Shown: positions 1-8,118 of the stretch, piece by piece
How the letters are laid out: the number at the start of each line of letters is the position of its first letter
Position numbering within the stretch: position 1 is the stretch's first letter
Assembly: GCF_001188955.3 (NCBI RefSeq)
Contig: NZ_JPRF03000032.1
Span: forward strand, 186,001-250,000
Reading direction: 5' to 3'
DNA: 64,000 nucleotides
DNA from: Kitasatospora aureofaciens
GTDB taxonomy: Bacteria > Actinomycetota > Actinomycetes > Streptomycetales > Streptomycetaceae
Program-made: the position numbers and the translations under genes
The notes under the pieces: model-generated
Databases searched by the model: none
What the model was told of the DNA's origin: nothing
Seen by the model: only the letters and a program-made list of their open reading frames with translations

Positions 1-141
1 CACACCGGCGGCCACCGAGGCGATCACCTTGTTGCGGCGGTCGCGGCGCTGCTCGGCGGCGCGCAGCTCGGCTATCCGGGTGCGGCGGTCGACGCCGCCC
101 TTGCCGCCGGGCTTGTTGGACTGCTTAGAGGCGGAACCCAT
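1..141 (-). CDS. N-terminus of a membrane protein, probably DUF3105 type (partial)
   Basis: Only the first 47 codons lie in the window; the gene runs off the left edge. The ATG is the only good start in this frame. The visible part is a Ser/Lys/Gly leader, then an Arg-rich amphipathic stretch (VDRRTRIAELRAAEQRRDRR), then the start of what looks like a membrane helix (NKVIASVAAGV). A basic cytoplasmic tail followed by one helix is how Streptomyces DUF3105 membrane proteins begin, which is my best guess from memory of that family. No catalytic part is visible, so the function is open. Confidence 0.6.
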   Translation of the reverse strand, partial: MGSASKQSNKPGGKGGVDRRTRIAELRAAEQRRDRRNKVIASVAAGV

Positions 142-245
142 GATGGTTGTCCTTGTCCCCGCCGCGCACGGCTGGTGGCGGCGGTCGGCTGAAGAGGGGG
201 GAGTGGCGGACCCGCCGAAGGGAAAGCGTCGGCGGTGGGTTCCGC

Positions 246-794
246 TCAGGACCGGTGGACCTGGAGCTCGTGCAGATCAGGGGCCGGGTGCGGGCCGTCC
301 AGCAGTCCCGCGGGCACCACCCGGGGCAGCGCCTCGGGTGCCGGGGAGACGAGTGGCCATGCGGCGGGCTGCGGATGCGGCGGCGGGTTCGGCAGCTGGG
401 CGTCCTGCGGGCAGAACGGGTGGCTGGAGCAGCCGTTGTTGTGCGGCGGCTGGCCGTCGGCGGTGCACAGGATCCAGTGATCCTGCTGCTCCGCGATGCG
501 GTGGTGGCCGTCGGAGGCCCGGGCGGTGTCGCGCGCGGCGTCACGGGCGGTGTCCCGTGCCGCCTCACGCGCGAGCGGGGTCTGCGCGGTGGCCTCAGCC
601 GCGGTGACCACCGAGACGGCGCTCACCGGGCCCGGCCCCGGACGGGCGGACGCGTCCGCCTTCGCCAGGCCCGTACACGGCAGCACGGTCAACAGGGCGA
701 CCAGCAGCAGGCCCAACAGCGCACCCGCCGGGCGGCCCGCCGATGCGGCCCTCCCCGGTCGGGGTGAGCTCGGGGCCGACGCGGTCATGCGCAC
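246..794 (-). CDS. secreted or membrane-anchored hypothetical protein (182 aa)
   Basis: The protein has a hydrophobic segment at about residues 24-44 (LLGLLLVALLTVLPCTG) that can act as signal peptide or anchor. Then comes an Ala/Arg/Asp region and a more distinctive C-terminal half with an ILCTADGQPP motif, three closely spaced Cys (CTADG, CSSHPFC), a Pro-rich stretch and the ending DLHELQVHRS. The Cys cluster and defined tail look like constrained coding sequence. The gene follows in the same direction as the DUF3105-type gene about 100 bp further on. I do not recognise a named domain, and no enzyme motif is visible. Confidence 0.7.
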   Translation of the reverse strand: MRMTASAPSSPRPGRAASAGRPAGALLGLLLVALLTVLPCTGLAKADASARPGPGPVSAVSVVTAAEATAQTPLAREAARDTARDAARDTARASDGHHRIAEQQDHWILCTADGQPPHNNGCSSHPFCPQDAQLPNPPPHPQPAAWPLVSPAPEALPRVVPAGLLDGPHPAPDLHELQVHRS

Positions 795-1126
795 ATTTAA
801 TCAGCCGAACGGGTGAAGCGATGCCCCTCATCGGCCCTCATTTTCGGCCGCCAACACCCCGCAATCTCCAGGAAACGCCCTGCTCGGGGCACATCCGGCA
901 AGCGCGGACGGAACGGAAACGCACGCCGTGACGACGGCCGTACCGTCTTGCCGCCGCCCTGCCGCCCCGCCGCCGGCTAAGCACCAGGTGAACGCGGTGG
1001 CCGGGATGATCCGGTCGGTGACCGGTTGTCGCCGAAACCCGGACAGCGTCGTTGCACTTGGAGACAATGACGCCAGTCCGGCCCCGCCGGGGGCGGCGCG
1101 ACCACGGACCGACCAGGAGCCGCCAG
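795..1126. other. intergenic region between divergent genes
   Basis: This stretch separates the secreted protein (minus) from the PP2C-like gene (plus) and must hold both promoters. A perfect 6-bp inverted repeat with a 3-nt spacer (CCGGTC ggt GACCGG) lies at 1011-1025 and could be a regulator site. I see no convincing -35/-10 pair and no further ORF. Confidence 0.4.
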
Positions 1127-2797
1127 ATGAGCAAGCAGGGTGCACCCGCACAGCCGCCCCGGCCCGACGACGGCTGGTGGGACACCGTCTACGACGGGCC
1201 GGCGGGCACCCTCCCCGACACCCCGCACGCCGACCCGGGCGACGGCAGCGTCGACGACTGGTTCGACACGGCGGCGGGACTGATCGGGCAGCAGCGGACG
1301 GCGGAGCCGGAGGTGGCTGCGGAGCCGGTGGTGGCTGCGGAGCCGGTCACGGAGCCGGTGGTGGCGCCTGCTGCCGAACCGGCTGCGGAGCCGGTCACGG
1401 AGCCGGTGGTGGCGCCTGCTGCCGAACCGGTGGTGGCGCGGGACGGCCTCGACGACTGGTTCGACACCGCCCTCGGCGTGATCGGGGGGACCGGCGGCAT
1501 CGGACGCCAGCGCCGCTCGACCGAGACCGCCGCCGACGCGCCGGAGCCAGAGGCCCCGCCCACCCCGGTCTCCCTGGAAAAGCCCGCCCCGGCCCCCGAA
1601 CCCGAACCCGAACCTGCACCGTCCGTGGAACCGGAATCCTCTGCGGAACCGGAACCGGAACCGGAGCCGGAGCCGGAGCCGGAGGCCGCTCCTGCCCCGG
1701 CACCGGAGCCGGAGGTCGCCCCTGCCACCGAACCGGAGGTCGCTCCTGCCCCGGAACCCGTCGCCGTCAAGGAACCGGCCCCCGAACCCGAACCCGACCA
1801 TGCGCCGCAGCCCGACCCGGAGCGCTCCGCCCCCATCCCCGACCCGCGCCTGGCCATCCGCGCCCCGCTCACCGACAGCGGCCCCGCCGTCCCGCACGTC
1901 GGCGAGCGGCCCCCCACGTACGGGCCCGAGCCGACGGCCGTACCCGAGGCCGACCCGGGCACGCTGAACGCCGTCGTACCGGACACCGCGCTGGAAGGCG
2001 CCCAGTACGGGACGACCGTGCTGCGCGCCGTCTCCGTCCGGGGTGACTCCGCCCGCTACCGGGGTGAGCCGCGCCGGGACAGCCTGCTCGTCACCAGGTT
2101 CGGCGACGGCCCCGACGGGCTGCTGCTCGCCGTCCTCGCGGGCTACGACCGCACCGACGGCGCCGAGGACGAGTCGTTCACCGCGCAGGCCGTCGCCGCC
2201 GCTACCGGCGAGGCCTGCCGCCAGCTCGCCGCCGCGATCGGACGCAGCCGGGCCGGCCTGGCCGCCGACCTGCGCGAGGGCGCCAGGGACCGCCTGCGCT
2301 ACGGCCTCCAGCGCCTGGCCACCGGCGCCGCCGCCCCGCTGCGTGCGCTGGCACCCCGGAAGGAGGGGGACGACTCCCCGTTCCCGGCCTCGCTGCACTG
2401 CCTGCTCGTGTCGCTCGACCCGGCGGCGGGCTACCGCGCCGCCTTCGGCGTCGGCCCCGGCGGGCTCTACCTGCTGCGCTCCGGCCACTGGATCGACGCC
2501 TACGCGGCCCGGCTGCTCCACCACCCGGACGGCCAACCGCCCGTTCCGGAAGCCCCGGTACCGGACCCGCGCCCGTTCCGCTTCCGCCTCGTCCCGGCCA
2601 CCCCGGGCGACATCCTCCTGCTGTGCACCCCGGGCCTGTCCCACCCGATCGCCGACGAGCCCGCCGTCGCCCACTTCCTCTCCGCCCATTGGGCCCACCC
2701 CCACCCCCCGGGCACCGTCGACTTCCTCCGCCAGGTCCAAGTCCGCGCCAAGGGCTACGCCGACGACCGCACCGCCGCCGCCATCTGGACCGAGTAG
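1127..2797 (+). CDS. PP2C-like protein with acidic Pro/Glu-rich linker
   Basis: The start was set at the ATG preceded by AGGAG (1115-1119, 7 nt upstream), not the longer upstream frame. Residues 1-115 hold repeated short motifs (GWWDTVYD, then DDWFDTAAGLIG and DDWFDTALGVIG). Residues about 60-270 are a low-complexity linker of EPVV and EPEP units. The last 270 residues resemble the PP2C (PPM) fold as annotated in Streptomyces homologues, with a closing ADDRTAAAIW that matches the family's D-N/D-x-T motif. The first metal-binding motifs are poor: the usual N-E-D and D-G-x-G-G are replaced by RRDS and AGYDRTDGAED. It may be a degenerate phosphatase-like sensor and not an active enzyme. A strong terminator follows. 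Confidence 0.85.
   Translation: MSKQGAPAQPPRPDDGWWDTVYDGPAGTLPDTPHADPGDGSVDDWFDTAAGLIGQQRTAEPEVAAEPVVAAEPVTEPVVAPAAEPAAEPVTEPVVAPAAEPVVARDGLDDWFDTALGVIGGTGGIGRQRRSTETAADAPEPEAPPTPVSLEKPAPAPEPEPEPAPSVEPESSAEPEPEPEPEPEPEAAPAPAPEPEVAPATEPEVAPAPEPVAVKEPAPEPEPDHAPQPDPERSAPIPDPRLAIRAPLTDSGPAVPHVGERPPTYGPEPTAVPEADPGTLNAVVPDTALEGAQYGTTVLRAVSVRGDSARYRGEPRRDSLLVTRFGDGPDGLLLAVLAGYDRTDGAEDESFTAQAVAAATGEACRQLAAAIGRSRAGLAADLREGARDRLRYGLQRLATGAAAPLRALAPRKEGDDSPFPASLHCLLVSLDPAAGYRAAFGVGPGGLYLLRSGHWIDAYAARLLHHPDGQPPVPEAPVPDPRPFRFRLVPATPGDILLLCTPGLSHPIADEPAVAHFLSAHWAHPHPPGTVDFLRQVQVRAKGYADDRTAAAIWTE
1333..1428 (+). repeat. perfect 48-bp tandem duplication (two copies)
   Basis: Copies at 1333-1380 and 1381-1428 are identical base for base and add 16 residues (AAEPVTEPVVAPAAEP type) to the linker of the PP2C-like protein. 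Perfect identity suggests a recent slippage or recombination event in a tolerant linker. Confidence 0.9.
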
Positions 2798-2806
2798 ACA
2801 CGGCCC

Positions 2807-2841
2807 CGCACCAGAAGTCGGCCCACCCGACTTCTGGTGCG
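2807..2841 (+). terminator. 15-bp perfect stem-loop terminator
   Basis: Arms at 2807-2821 and 2827-2841 are perfect complements with a 5-nt loop, 10 bp after the stop of the PP2C-like gene. The inner part (AGAAGTCGG/CCGACTTCT) shares its core with two other intergenic palindromes in the window. Confidence 0.8.
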
Positions 2842-3001
2842 TCCGGTCCCGCTCCGGGCCCACACCCGCGGGCCCGGGAACCGGGTTTGCCGCTTGGGGT
2901 GATCGGCCTGCGGCCACCGGTGCGTGGATGCGGTGTCGCTGTTGCCCGCGCCCGGCCGGGCCTGTCTGTCTGCCGGTCAGTCGCCCGGGGCCGTTGCGCC
3001 G

Positions 3002-3022
3002 GAAGTCGGCCTGGTCGACTTC
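3002..3022. repeat. AAGTCG/CGACTT palindrome, copy B
   Basis: GAAGTCG and CGACTTC arms flank gcctggt. The element is nearly identical to the palindrome at 36458-36484 and shares its arms with the terminator stem at 2807-2841. It sits in intergenic DNA. Confidence 0.6.
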
Positions 3023-3073
3023 TCCTGCGGGCCCCGCCGACCTCCTCGCGTGGGCGCCCCAGCGCCCCAGCGC

Positions 3074-3091
3074 CCCCGCGATGTCGCGGGG
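3074..3091 (-). terminator. GC-rich hairpin downstream of the methyltransferase gene
   Basis: CCCCGCGA and TCGCGGGG are perfect complements around a minimal loop, 55 bp past the methyltransferase stop. It has no U tract, as is common in actinomycetes, so the terminator role is inferred. Confidence 0.45.
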
Positions 3092-3146
3092 CGTGCAGGT
3101 GTGCGGCGATACGGCATCAGCGGCCTCGCCGCGGGAGTGAGCCCCG

Positions 3147-3800
3147 TCAAGGCGCCTCGGGTTTGCGGGCCAGCAGGCAGGCGCGCGGTCTGTTCGCCCG
3201 CCCGCCGGGTTCCTGTTCCAGCTTCGCGGTGACCACGAGTCCGGCCTGCTCCAGCAGGTCGACCATGCGGTTCAGGGGCAGGAGGTATGACTCGTAGGAC
3301 ACCGGTTGGCCGTAGCCCCGGGTCGGCTGCAGCCGTTCGTCGCCGACGTAGTCCCCCCAGAGGAGGTAGCCGCCGGGCGCGAGCGTGCGGTGGAACTCGG
3401 CGAACACCGCCGGCAGCCACTGAGGGGGCGTGTGGTGTGTGGAGTACCAGGCCAGGATGCCACCGAGCTCGTCGTCCTCCATCTCCAGCGCGGTCATCGA
3501 TCCCACGGTGAACCGCAGGTTCGGGTGGGCGTGCCGGGCCAGCTCGATCATGTTCGGTGACAGATCGACGCCGAAGGCGGACACTCCCAGCTCGGCCAGG
3601 TGCACCGTCACGCGGCCGGGGCCGCATCCCAGGTCCGCGACGAGACCGGGACCGGCCGTCCGCACGAGCTCGGCGAGCCCCGCCAGCATCGCGCGTGACA
3701 GCGGATCCATCGCGGCTGGAGGCGGAACGCGTTCGACGTAAGCGGCGGCGACGGTGTCGTACGACTCGCGGACGGCGGTCAGGAAGGAGGGCTCAGCCAT
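3147..3800 (-). CDS. class I SAM-dependent methyltransferase
   Basis: This is a stand-alone methyltransferase domain of 217 aa. Motif I is VADLGCGPGRV (about residues 53-63), followed by the acidic end of strand 2 (GVDLSP) and the post-II GSMTALEMED region that precedes the catalytic pocket. It matches the small-molecule methyltransferases annotated as 'class I SAM-dependent methyltransferase' in Streptomyces. The acceptor substrate cannot be inferred, and the flanking genes give no pathway. A TAGGGT hexamer ends 7 nt before the ATG and there is no clear ribosome binding site, so the mRNA may be leaderless. Confidence 0.85.
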   Translation of the reverse strand: MAEPSFLTAVRESYDTVAAAYVERVPPPAAMDPLSRAMLAGLAELVRTAGPGLVADLGCGPGRVTVHLAELGVSAFGVDLSPNMIELARHAHPNLRFTVGSMTALEMEDDELGGILAWYSTHHTPPQWLPAVFAEFHRTLAPGGYLLWGDYVGDERLQPTRGYGQPVSYESYLLPLNRMVDLLEQAGLVVTAKLEQEPGGRANRPRACLLARKPEAP

Positions 3801-3807
3801 GCGGGCG

Positions 3808-3813
3808 ACCCTA
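3808..3813 (-). promoter_or_regulatory. -10 element of a probable leaderless promoter
   Basis: TAGGGT (reading on the minus strand) lies exactly 7 nt upstream of the methyltransferase ATG, the distance expected when transcription starts at the A of ATG. No good -35 at 17-18 bp was found. Confidence 0.45.
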
Positions 3814-3873
3814 GACCAGGGGAACGACGACCCTTGTCACGCCCTTGAGTTGACGGATGGGGGCCGCAGGGGT

Positions 3874-4473
3874 TCAGGTGCGGAGGAGGGTGGTGGCGAC
3901 GGAGGTGGCGTGGGTGAGGGCGGTGGGCGGGTGGGCGTCGGGGAGACCGATGGCGATGGGGACGGCCAGGCCGTCGAGGAGGGCGCGGAGTCGGGCGGCG
4001 CGGGCGGTGGCGGGGCCGGGGGTGAAGTGGCCGGTGGTGGTGCCCTGTTCGATGAGGGTGACCAGGTCGGCCTGCCAGGGGGTTTCGATCTCCTGTTGGC
4101 CCCGGCGGAGCTCGTCGCTGGCGGGGGAGCGGCCCCAGACCTCGACCCAGAGGATCCAGCGCGGGTCGCCGGGGCCTTCGGGCAGGTAGAGGCGCAGGTA
4201 GGCGTCGAGGCGCTGCCAGGGGTCGAGGGTGGGGTCGGTGAGGGCTTCGCGGCGGCGGGCGCCGAGTTGGTCCTCGCTCCAACGGAGGGTTTCCAGCAGG
4301 AGCTGGTCCTTGGTGCCGAAGTAGTAGAGCAGGTGTCCGGCGCTCATCTGGAGCTGTTTGCCGAGGCCGGCCATGGTGAGTTTGGCGAGCCCGTGTTCGG
4401 CGATGGCGGCCCGGGCGGTGGCGAAGACCTCCTCGCGGGGGCGCGCCGGTCGGCGCGGGCGGGGGTCGGCCAT
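3874..4473 (-). CDS. TetR-family transcriptional regulator
   Basis: The 199-aa protein has an N-terminal helix-turn-helix (about residues 12-58; core TMAGLGKQLQMSAGHLLYYF, then the GTKDQLLLETL helix) and a TetR-type ligand-binding domain. The ATG was chosen because the TetR domain begins there and GGAAG lies about 10 nt upstream. It follows the urease-like/agmatine deiminase genes in the same direction but is separated from them by a strong hairpin. The likely role is ligand-responsive repression of that operon through the palindrome at 8119-8141, perhaps with autoregulation by read-through. That link is inferred from position. Confidence 0.9.
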   Translation of the reverse strand: MADPRPRRPARPREEVFATARAAIAEHGLAKLTMAGLGKQLQMSAGHLLYYFGTKDQLLLETLRWSEDQLGARRREALTDPTLDPWQRLDAYLRLYLPEGPGDPRWILWVEVWGRSPASDELRRGQQEIETPWQADLVTLIEQGTTTGHFTPGPATARAARLRALLDGLAVPIAIGLPDAHPPTALTHATSVATTLLRT

Positions 4474-4516
4474 GGTGGGGCTGCTTCCTGGGAGGAGGTG
4501 GGCAGGACCGGAGGGT

Positions 4517-4548
4517 ACCGGGGTGGGGGCGGGTGCCCCCACCCCGGT
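4517..4548 (-). terminator. 14-bp perfect stem-loop between agmatine deiminase and tetR
   Basis: Arms at 4517-4530 and 4535-4548 pair perfectly with a 4-nt loop, 11 bp past the agmatine deiminase stop. It probably ends or attenuates the ureAB-ureC-aguA transcript before the TetR gene. Confidence 0.75.
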
Positions 4549-4559
4549 GGCCGGGGGCG

Positions 4560-5603
4560 TCAGGCCTTGGGCTGCTGCTGGGTGATGCAGTGGATGCCGC
4601 CGCCGTTGGCGAAGATCTCGCGGGCGTCGACGAGTTCGACGGTGCGGCCGGGGTAGGCCTCGGCGAGGATGTCGGCGGCCTGCTGGTCGCGCGGGTCGTC
4701 GAAGGCGCACAGCACGACGGCGCCGTTGGCGACGTAGTGGTTGATGTAGGAGTAGTCGACCGGCTCGCCGTCCTCGTCGAACAGGACGGTGGGGGCGGGC
4801 AGTTCGATGACCTCCAGCTGCCGGCCCCGGGCGTCGGTGGAGGCGCGCAGGAGGGTGACCAGTTCCTGGCAGACGGCGTGGTCCGGGTGGGAGGGGTCGG
4901 GCTGGACGTGGGCGACGACGACGCCGGGGCGGACGAAGGAGGCGACGATGTCGATGTGGCCGCGGGTGCCGAACTCGTCGTAGTCGCGGGTGAGTCCGCG
5001 CGGCAGCCAGATGGCCTTGGTGGTGCCGAGGAAGGCGTGCAGCTCGGCCTCGACCTGCTCCTTGGTCCAGTCGGCGTTGCGGCCCTCGCCGAGCTGGACG
5101 GTCTCGGTGACGAGCACGGTGCCGTCGCCGTCGACGTGGATGCCGCCGCCCTCGTTGATCAGCCGGGAGGCGAAGCGCTGGACGTCCGCGAGTTCGCTGA
5201 TGTGTTCGGCGATGTGCTGGTCCTTGTCCCAGCGGGCCCAGGACTGGGCACCCCACCCGTTGAAGATCCAGTCGGCGGCGGCGAGCGAGCCCTTGCCGTC
5301 GATCAGGAAGGACGGGCCGATGTCGCGCATCCAGGCGTCGTTGAGCGGGCGCTCGACGATCTCGACCTGCTCGGAGACGTACTTGCGGGCCTCGGCGGTC
5401 TCACCGGTGTTGACGATCAGCGTGACCGGCTCGTACCGGACGACGGTGTCGGCGACGGCGGCCCAGGCCTGGCGGCCGGCGTGCAGTGCCTCGGGGCTGT
5501 CGAAGGTGGGGTTGGCGGTCGGGAAGGCCATCCAGGTGCGGTCGTGGGGGTGCCATTCGGCGGGCATCCGGTAGCCGAGGGAGGCGGGCGTGGGGGTGGT
5601 CAT
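4560..5603 (-). CDS. aguA: agmatine deiminase
   Basis: It belongs to the peptidyl-arginine/agmatine deiminase family, which converts agmatine to N-carbamoylputrescine and ammonia. The N-terminus PAEWHPHDRTWMAFP, the NDAWMRDIGPSF motif, the NEGGGIHVDGDGT motif and the GHIDIVASF histidine are all present. The catalytic cysteine lies in GGGIHCITQQQP near the C-terminus (about residue 339 of 347). The start is the ATG with GAGGA 8 nt upstream, not a TTG six codons earlier. It begins 25 bp after the urease alpha-like gene, so the two are almost certainly co-transcribed. No N-carbamoylputrescine amidase gene is nearby. Confidence 0.95.
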   Translation of the reverse strand: MTTPTPASLGYRMPAEWHPHDRTWMAFPTANPTFDSPEALHAGRQAWAAVADTVVRYEPVTLIVNTGETAEARKYVSEQVEIVERPLNDAWMRDIGPSFLIDGKGSLAAADWIFNGWGAQSWARWDKDQHIAEHISELADVQRFASRLINEGGGIHVDGDGTVLVTETVQLGEGRNADWTKEQVEAELHAFLGTTKAIWLPRGLTRDYDEFGTRGHIDIVASFVRPGVVVAHVQPDPSHPDHAVCQELVTLLRASTDARGRQLEVIELPAPTVLFDEDGEPVDYSYINHYVANGAVVLCAFDDPRDQQAADILAEAYPGRTVELVDAREIFANGGGIHCITQQQPKA

Positions 5604-5628
5604 CGTGGGAGTCCTCAACAAGGGGGGA

Positions 5629-7350
5629 TCAGAGGAAGTAGAGGCGGCTGAGGGAGACGCTGTCGGCGGGTTCGGAGCGCAGCGGCGAGCCGTCGAGGGA
5701 GACCAGCCCGGTCTCGGTGACGTCGACCTGGCCGACCCGGGCGTTGCGCACCATGTCGCGCGGCCCGATGCCGCGGGTGCCGCGGACGCCGACGCGGCGG
5801 CGGCGGGTGGGCAGGCCGTCGGCGGGGCGGTCGAGGTAGGCGGCGTCGGCGGCGGCCTGGGCGACGAAGGCCACCGAGATGTCGGCGGCGGTCGCGCCGT
5901 GGGCGCCGAACTGGGGGCCGAGGACGAGCGGTTCGCAGCGGTCGGTGGAGGCGTTGGGGTCTCCGACGACGCCGTACGCGGGGAAGCCGGACTTGAGGAC
6001 GAGCTGTGGCTTGGCGCCGAAGTGGTCCGCGCGCCACAGCACGATGTCGGCGAGCTTGCCGACCTCGATCGAGCCGACCTCGTGGGAGAGGCCGTGGGCG
6101 ATGGCCGGGTTGATGGTGAGCTTGGCGATGTAGCGCAGCACGCGCTCGTTGTCGTCGCCGCTCTCGGTGGTCCCGTAGGAGCCGGTGCCGTCGAGCGGGC
6201 CGAGTTCGGCCTTCATCTTGCCGGCCATGGCGAAGGTGCGGCGCACGGTCTCGCCCGCGCGGCCCATGCCCTGGGCGTCGGAGGAGGTGATGCCGATGAC
6301 CCCGAGGTCGTGCAGCACGTCCTCGGCGCCCATCGTCCCGGCCCGGATGCGGTCGCGGGCCATGGCGGCGTCGCCGGGCAGGTCGACCTTGAGGTCGTGC
6401 GCGGAGACGATCATGCCGAAGTGCTCGCCGAGGGCGTCGCGGCCGAACGGCAGGGTGGGGTTGGTGGAGGAGCCGATGACGTTCGGCACGCCCGCCATCT
6501 TGAGCACGTTGGGGACGTGACCGCCGCCGCAGCCCTCGATGTGGAAGGCGTGGATGGTCCGGCCCTCCAGCACCTTCAGGGTGTCCTCGACCGACAGGCA
6601 CTCGTTCAGCCCGTCGGTGTGCAGCGCGACCTGGACGTCGTACTCCTCGGCGACCCGCAGCGCGGTGTCCAGCGCACGGGTGTGGGCGCCCATGTCCTCG
6701 TGCACCTTGAAGCCTGAGGCGCCGCCCTCGGCCAGTGCCTCGATCAGCGGGGCCTCGTCGGAGGACGAACCGCGGCCCAGGAAGCCGATGTTGACGGGCC
6801 AGGCGTCGAAGGCGTTGAAGGCGTGCCGCAGCGCCCAGGGCGAGTTGACGCCGACGCCCCAGACCGGGCCGAACTCCTGGCCGATGATCGTGGTGACGCC
6901 GGAGGCGAGCGAGGCCTCCATGATCCGCGGCGAGAGCAGGTGCACGTGGGTGTCGATGGCGCCGGCGGTGGCGATCAGGCCCTCGCCGGAGACGATCGTG
7001 GTGCCGGTGCCGACGACCACGTCCACGCCGTCCAGGGTGTCCGGGTTCCCGGCCCGGCCGATCGAGGCGATCCGGCCGCCGATCAGGCCGATGGACGTCT
7101 TGCGGATGCCCTGGATCGCGTCGATGACCAGGACGTTGCTGATCACCACGTCGCAGGTGTCGCGGACGGCGGCGGGCTTGAGGTGGAGGCCGTCGCGGGC
7201 GGTCTTGCCGAAGCCGGCCAGGAACTCGTCGCCGGGCGCCTGGGAGTCGGACTCGACGCGGACGATGAGTCCGCTGTCGCCGAGGCGGATCCGGTCGCCG
7301 GCGCGCGGGCCGTGGACGGAGATGTAGTCGTGCGGGGTGATGGAGCTCAC
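5629..7350 (-). CDS. ureC: urease alpha subunit paralogue with altered active-site flap
   Basis: The 573-aa protein is a full-length urease alpha (amidohydrolase) homologue. The nickel-site residues are present: DTHVH, the carbamylated-lysine motif GFKVHED, ALHTDGLNE, HIEGCGGGH and SSDAQGMGR. The mobile flap differs. Canonical M-V-C-H-H-L, which carries the flap cysteine and the general-acid histidine, reads I-V-S-A-H-D-L here (codons at 6397-6405), so both residues are replaced. The GTG start overlaps the ureAB stop (GTGA). No ureD, ureE, ureF or ureG genes are nearby. It may therefore have altered or no urea hydrolysis, or act on another ureido compound; this is inference. Confidence 0.92.
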   Translation of the reverse strand: MSSITPHDYISVHGPRAGDRIRLGDSGLIVRVESDSQAPGDEFLAGFGKTARDGLHLKPAAVRDTCDVVISNVLVIDAIQGIRKTSIGLIGGRIASIGRAGNPDTLDGVDVVVGTGTTIVSGEGLIATAGAIDTHVHLLSPRIMEASLASGVTTIIGQEFGPVWGVGVNSPWALRHAFNAFDAWPVNIGFLGRGSSSDEAPLIEALAEGGASGFKVHEDMGAHTRALDTALRVAEEYDVQVALHTDGLNECLSVEDTLKVLEGRTIHAFHIEGCGGGHVPNVLKMAGVPNVIGSSTNPTLPFGRDALGEHFGMIVSAHDLKVDLPGDAAMARDRIRAGTMGAEDVLHDLGVIGITSSDAQGMGRAGETVRRTFAMAGKMKAELGPLDGTGSYGTTESGDDNERVLRYIAKLTINPAIAHGLSHEVGSIEVGKLADIVLWRADHFGAKPQLVLKSGFPAYGVVGDPNASTDRCEPLVLGPQFGAHGATAADISVAFVAQAAADAAYLDRPADGLPTRRRRVGVRGTRGIGPRDMVRNARVGQVDVTETGLVSLDGSPLRSEPADSVSLSRLYFL

Positions 7351-8057
7351 GAAGGCACCTCCGAGTCGTCGAAGTTGGTCAGGTAGCCGGTCGCGCGGGC
7401 CTTCTCCAGGGCGGCCTCCTTCGCGCCGGGCGCGTCCAGGGGGCCGTCCACCAGTCCGGCGAAGCCGATCGCGACCCGGTCACCGCCGATCGGGACGAGG
7501 CCGACCTCGACGGTGGTGCCGGGGTCGAAGCGCACCGAGGAGCCGGCCGGGACGGCCAGGTGGGTGCCGTAGGCGGCGGCGCGGTCGAAGGCCAGGCGCG
7601 GGTTGGCCTCGAAGAAGTGGAAGTGCGAGGTGACCGAGATCGGCACCGCGGACGTGTTGTGGACGGGGAGGAGCAGCGTCTCCTCGATCGGGTCGTAGCC
7701 GGCGCCGTCGCCGACCAGCGCGCCACCGGGGGCCTCGTCGCCGAGCGAGCCGGCGCCCTTGAAGGGGTCGTTGACGACGGCGAGGCGGGTGCCGTCGTCG
7801 AAGACGGCCTCGACCTGGACGACGGTGACGACGTCCGGCACGCCGGGCAGCACGTCGTCGGCGGTCAGCACGGAGCGGCCGGCCTCGATGGCCTCGGCCA
7901 GGCGCCGGCCGTCGCGGGCGGCCTCGCAGACGGTGTCCGCGATCAGGGCGGTGGCCTCGGGGATGTTGAGGCGTACGCCCCGGGCTCGGCGGGCGCGGGC
8001 CAGTTCGGCTGCTGTGAAGATCAGCAGTCGGTCCCGCTCGGTGGGGGTCAGTCGCAC
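7347..8057 (-). CDS. ureAB: fused urease gamma/beta subunit
   Basis: One polypeptide joins a gamma domain (about residues 1-105; RLTPTERDRLLIFTAAELAR, then LNIPEATALI) to a beta domain (about 125-225; SVTSHFHFFEANPRLAFDRAAA, then GFAGLVDGPLD). Such fusions are known in actinobacterial urease clusters. The GTG start was chosen because urease gamma proteins begin at RLTP and GAGGA lies just upstream. An ATG 28 codons earlier sits inside the 23-bp palindrome and has no ribosome binding site. The protein should assemble with the adjacent alpha-like subunit, with overlapping stop and start codons giving translational coupling. Confidence 0.92.
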   Translation of the reverse strand: MRLTPTERDRLLIFTAAELARARRARGVRLNIPEATALIADTVCEAARDGRRLAEAIEAGRSVLTADDVLPGVPDVVTVVQVEAVFDDGTRLAVVNDPFKGAGSLGDEAPGGALVGDGAGYDPIEETLLLPVHNTSAVPISVTSHFHFFEANPRLAFDRAAAYGTHLAVPAGSSVRFDPGTTVEVGLVPIGGDRVAIGFAGLVDGPLDAPGAKEAALEKARATGYLTNFDDSEVPS

Positions 8058-8118
8058 GGTTCCTCGCTCGCGGTCGCCGGGGAGGGGGTCGGCTCGGGGG
8101 GCCGGGGCTTCCGGGGTG

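Larger units (their letters stand above)
2842..3146. other. gene-free intergenic stretch
   Basis: It lies between the ends of two convergent genes. It contains an AAGTCG-type palindrome (3002-3022) and a compact GC-rich hairpin (3074-3091), listed separately. I see no ORF with a credible start or domain. Confidence 0.5.

Noticed and set aside
5629..8057. Reading the locus as a standard urease operon
   Set aside because: There are no accessory genes and the flap residues are replaced. The subunit similarity is real but urease activity is not supported.
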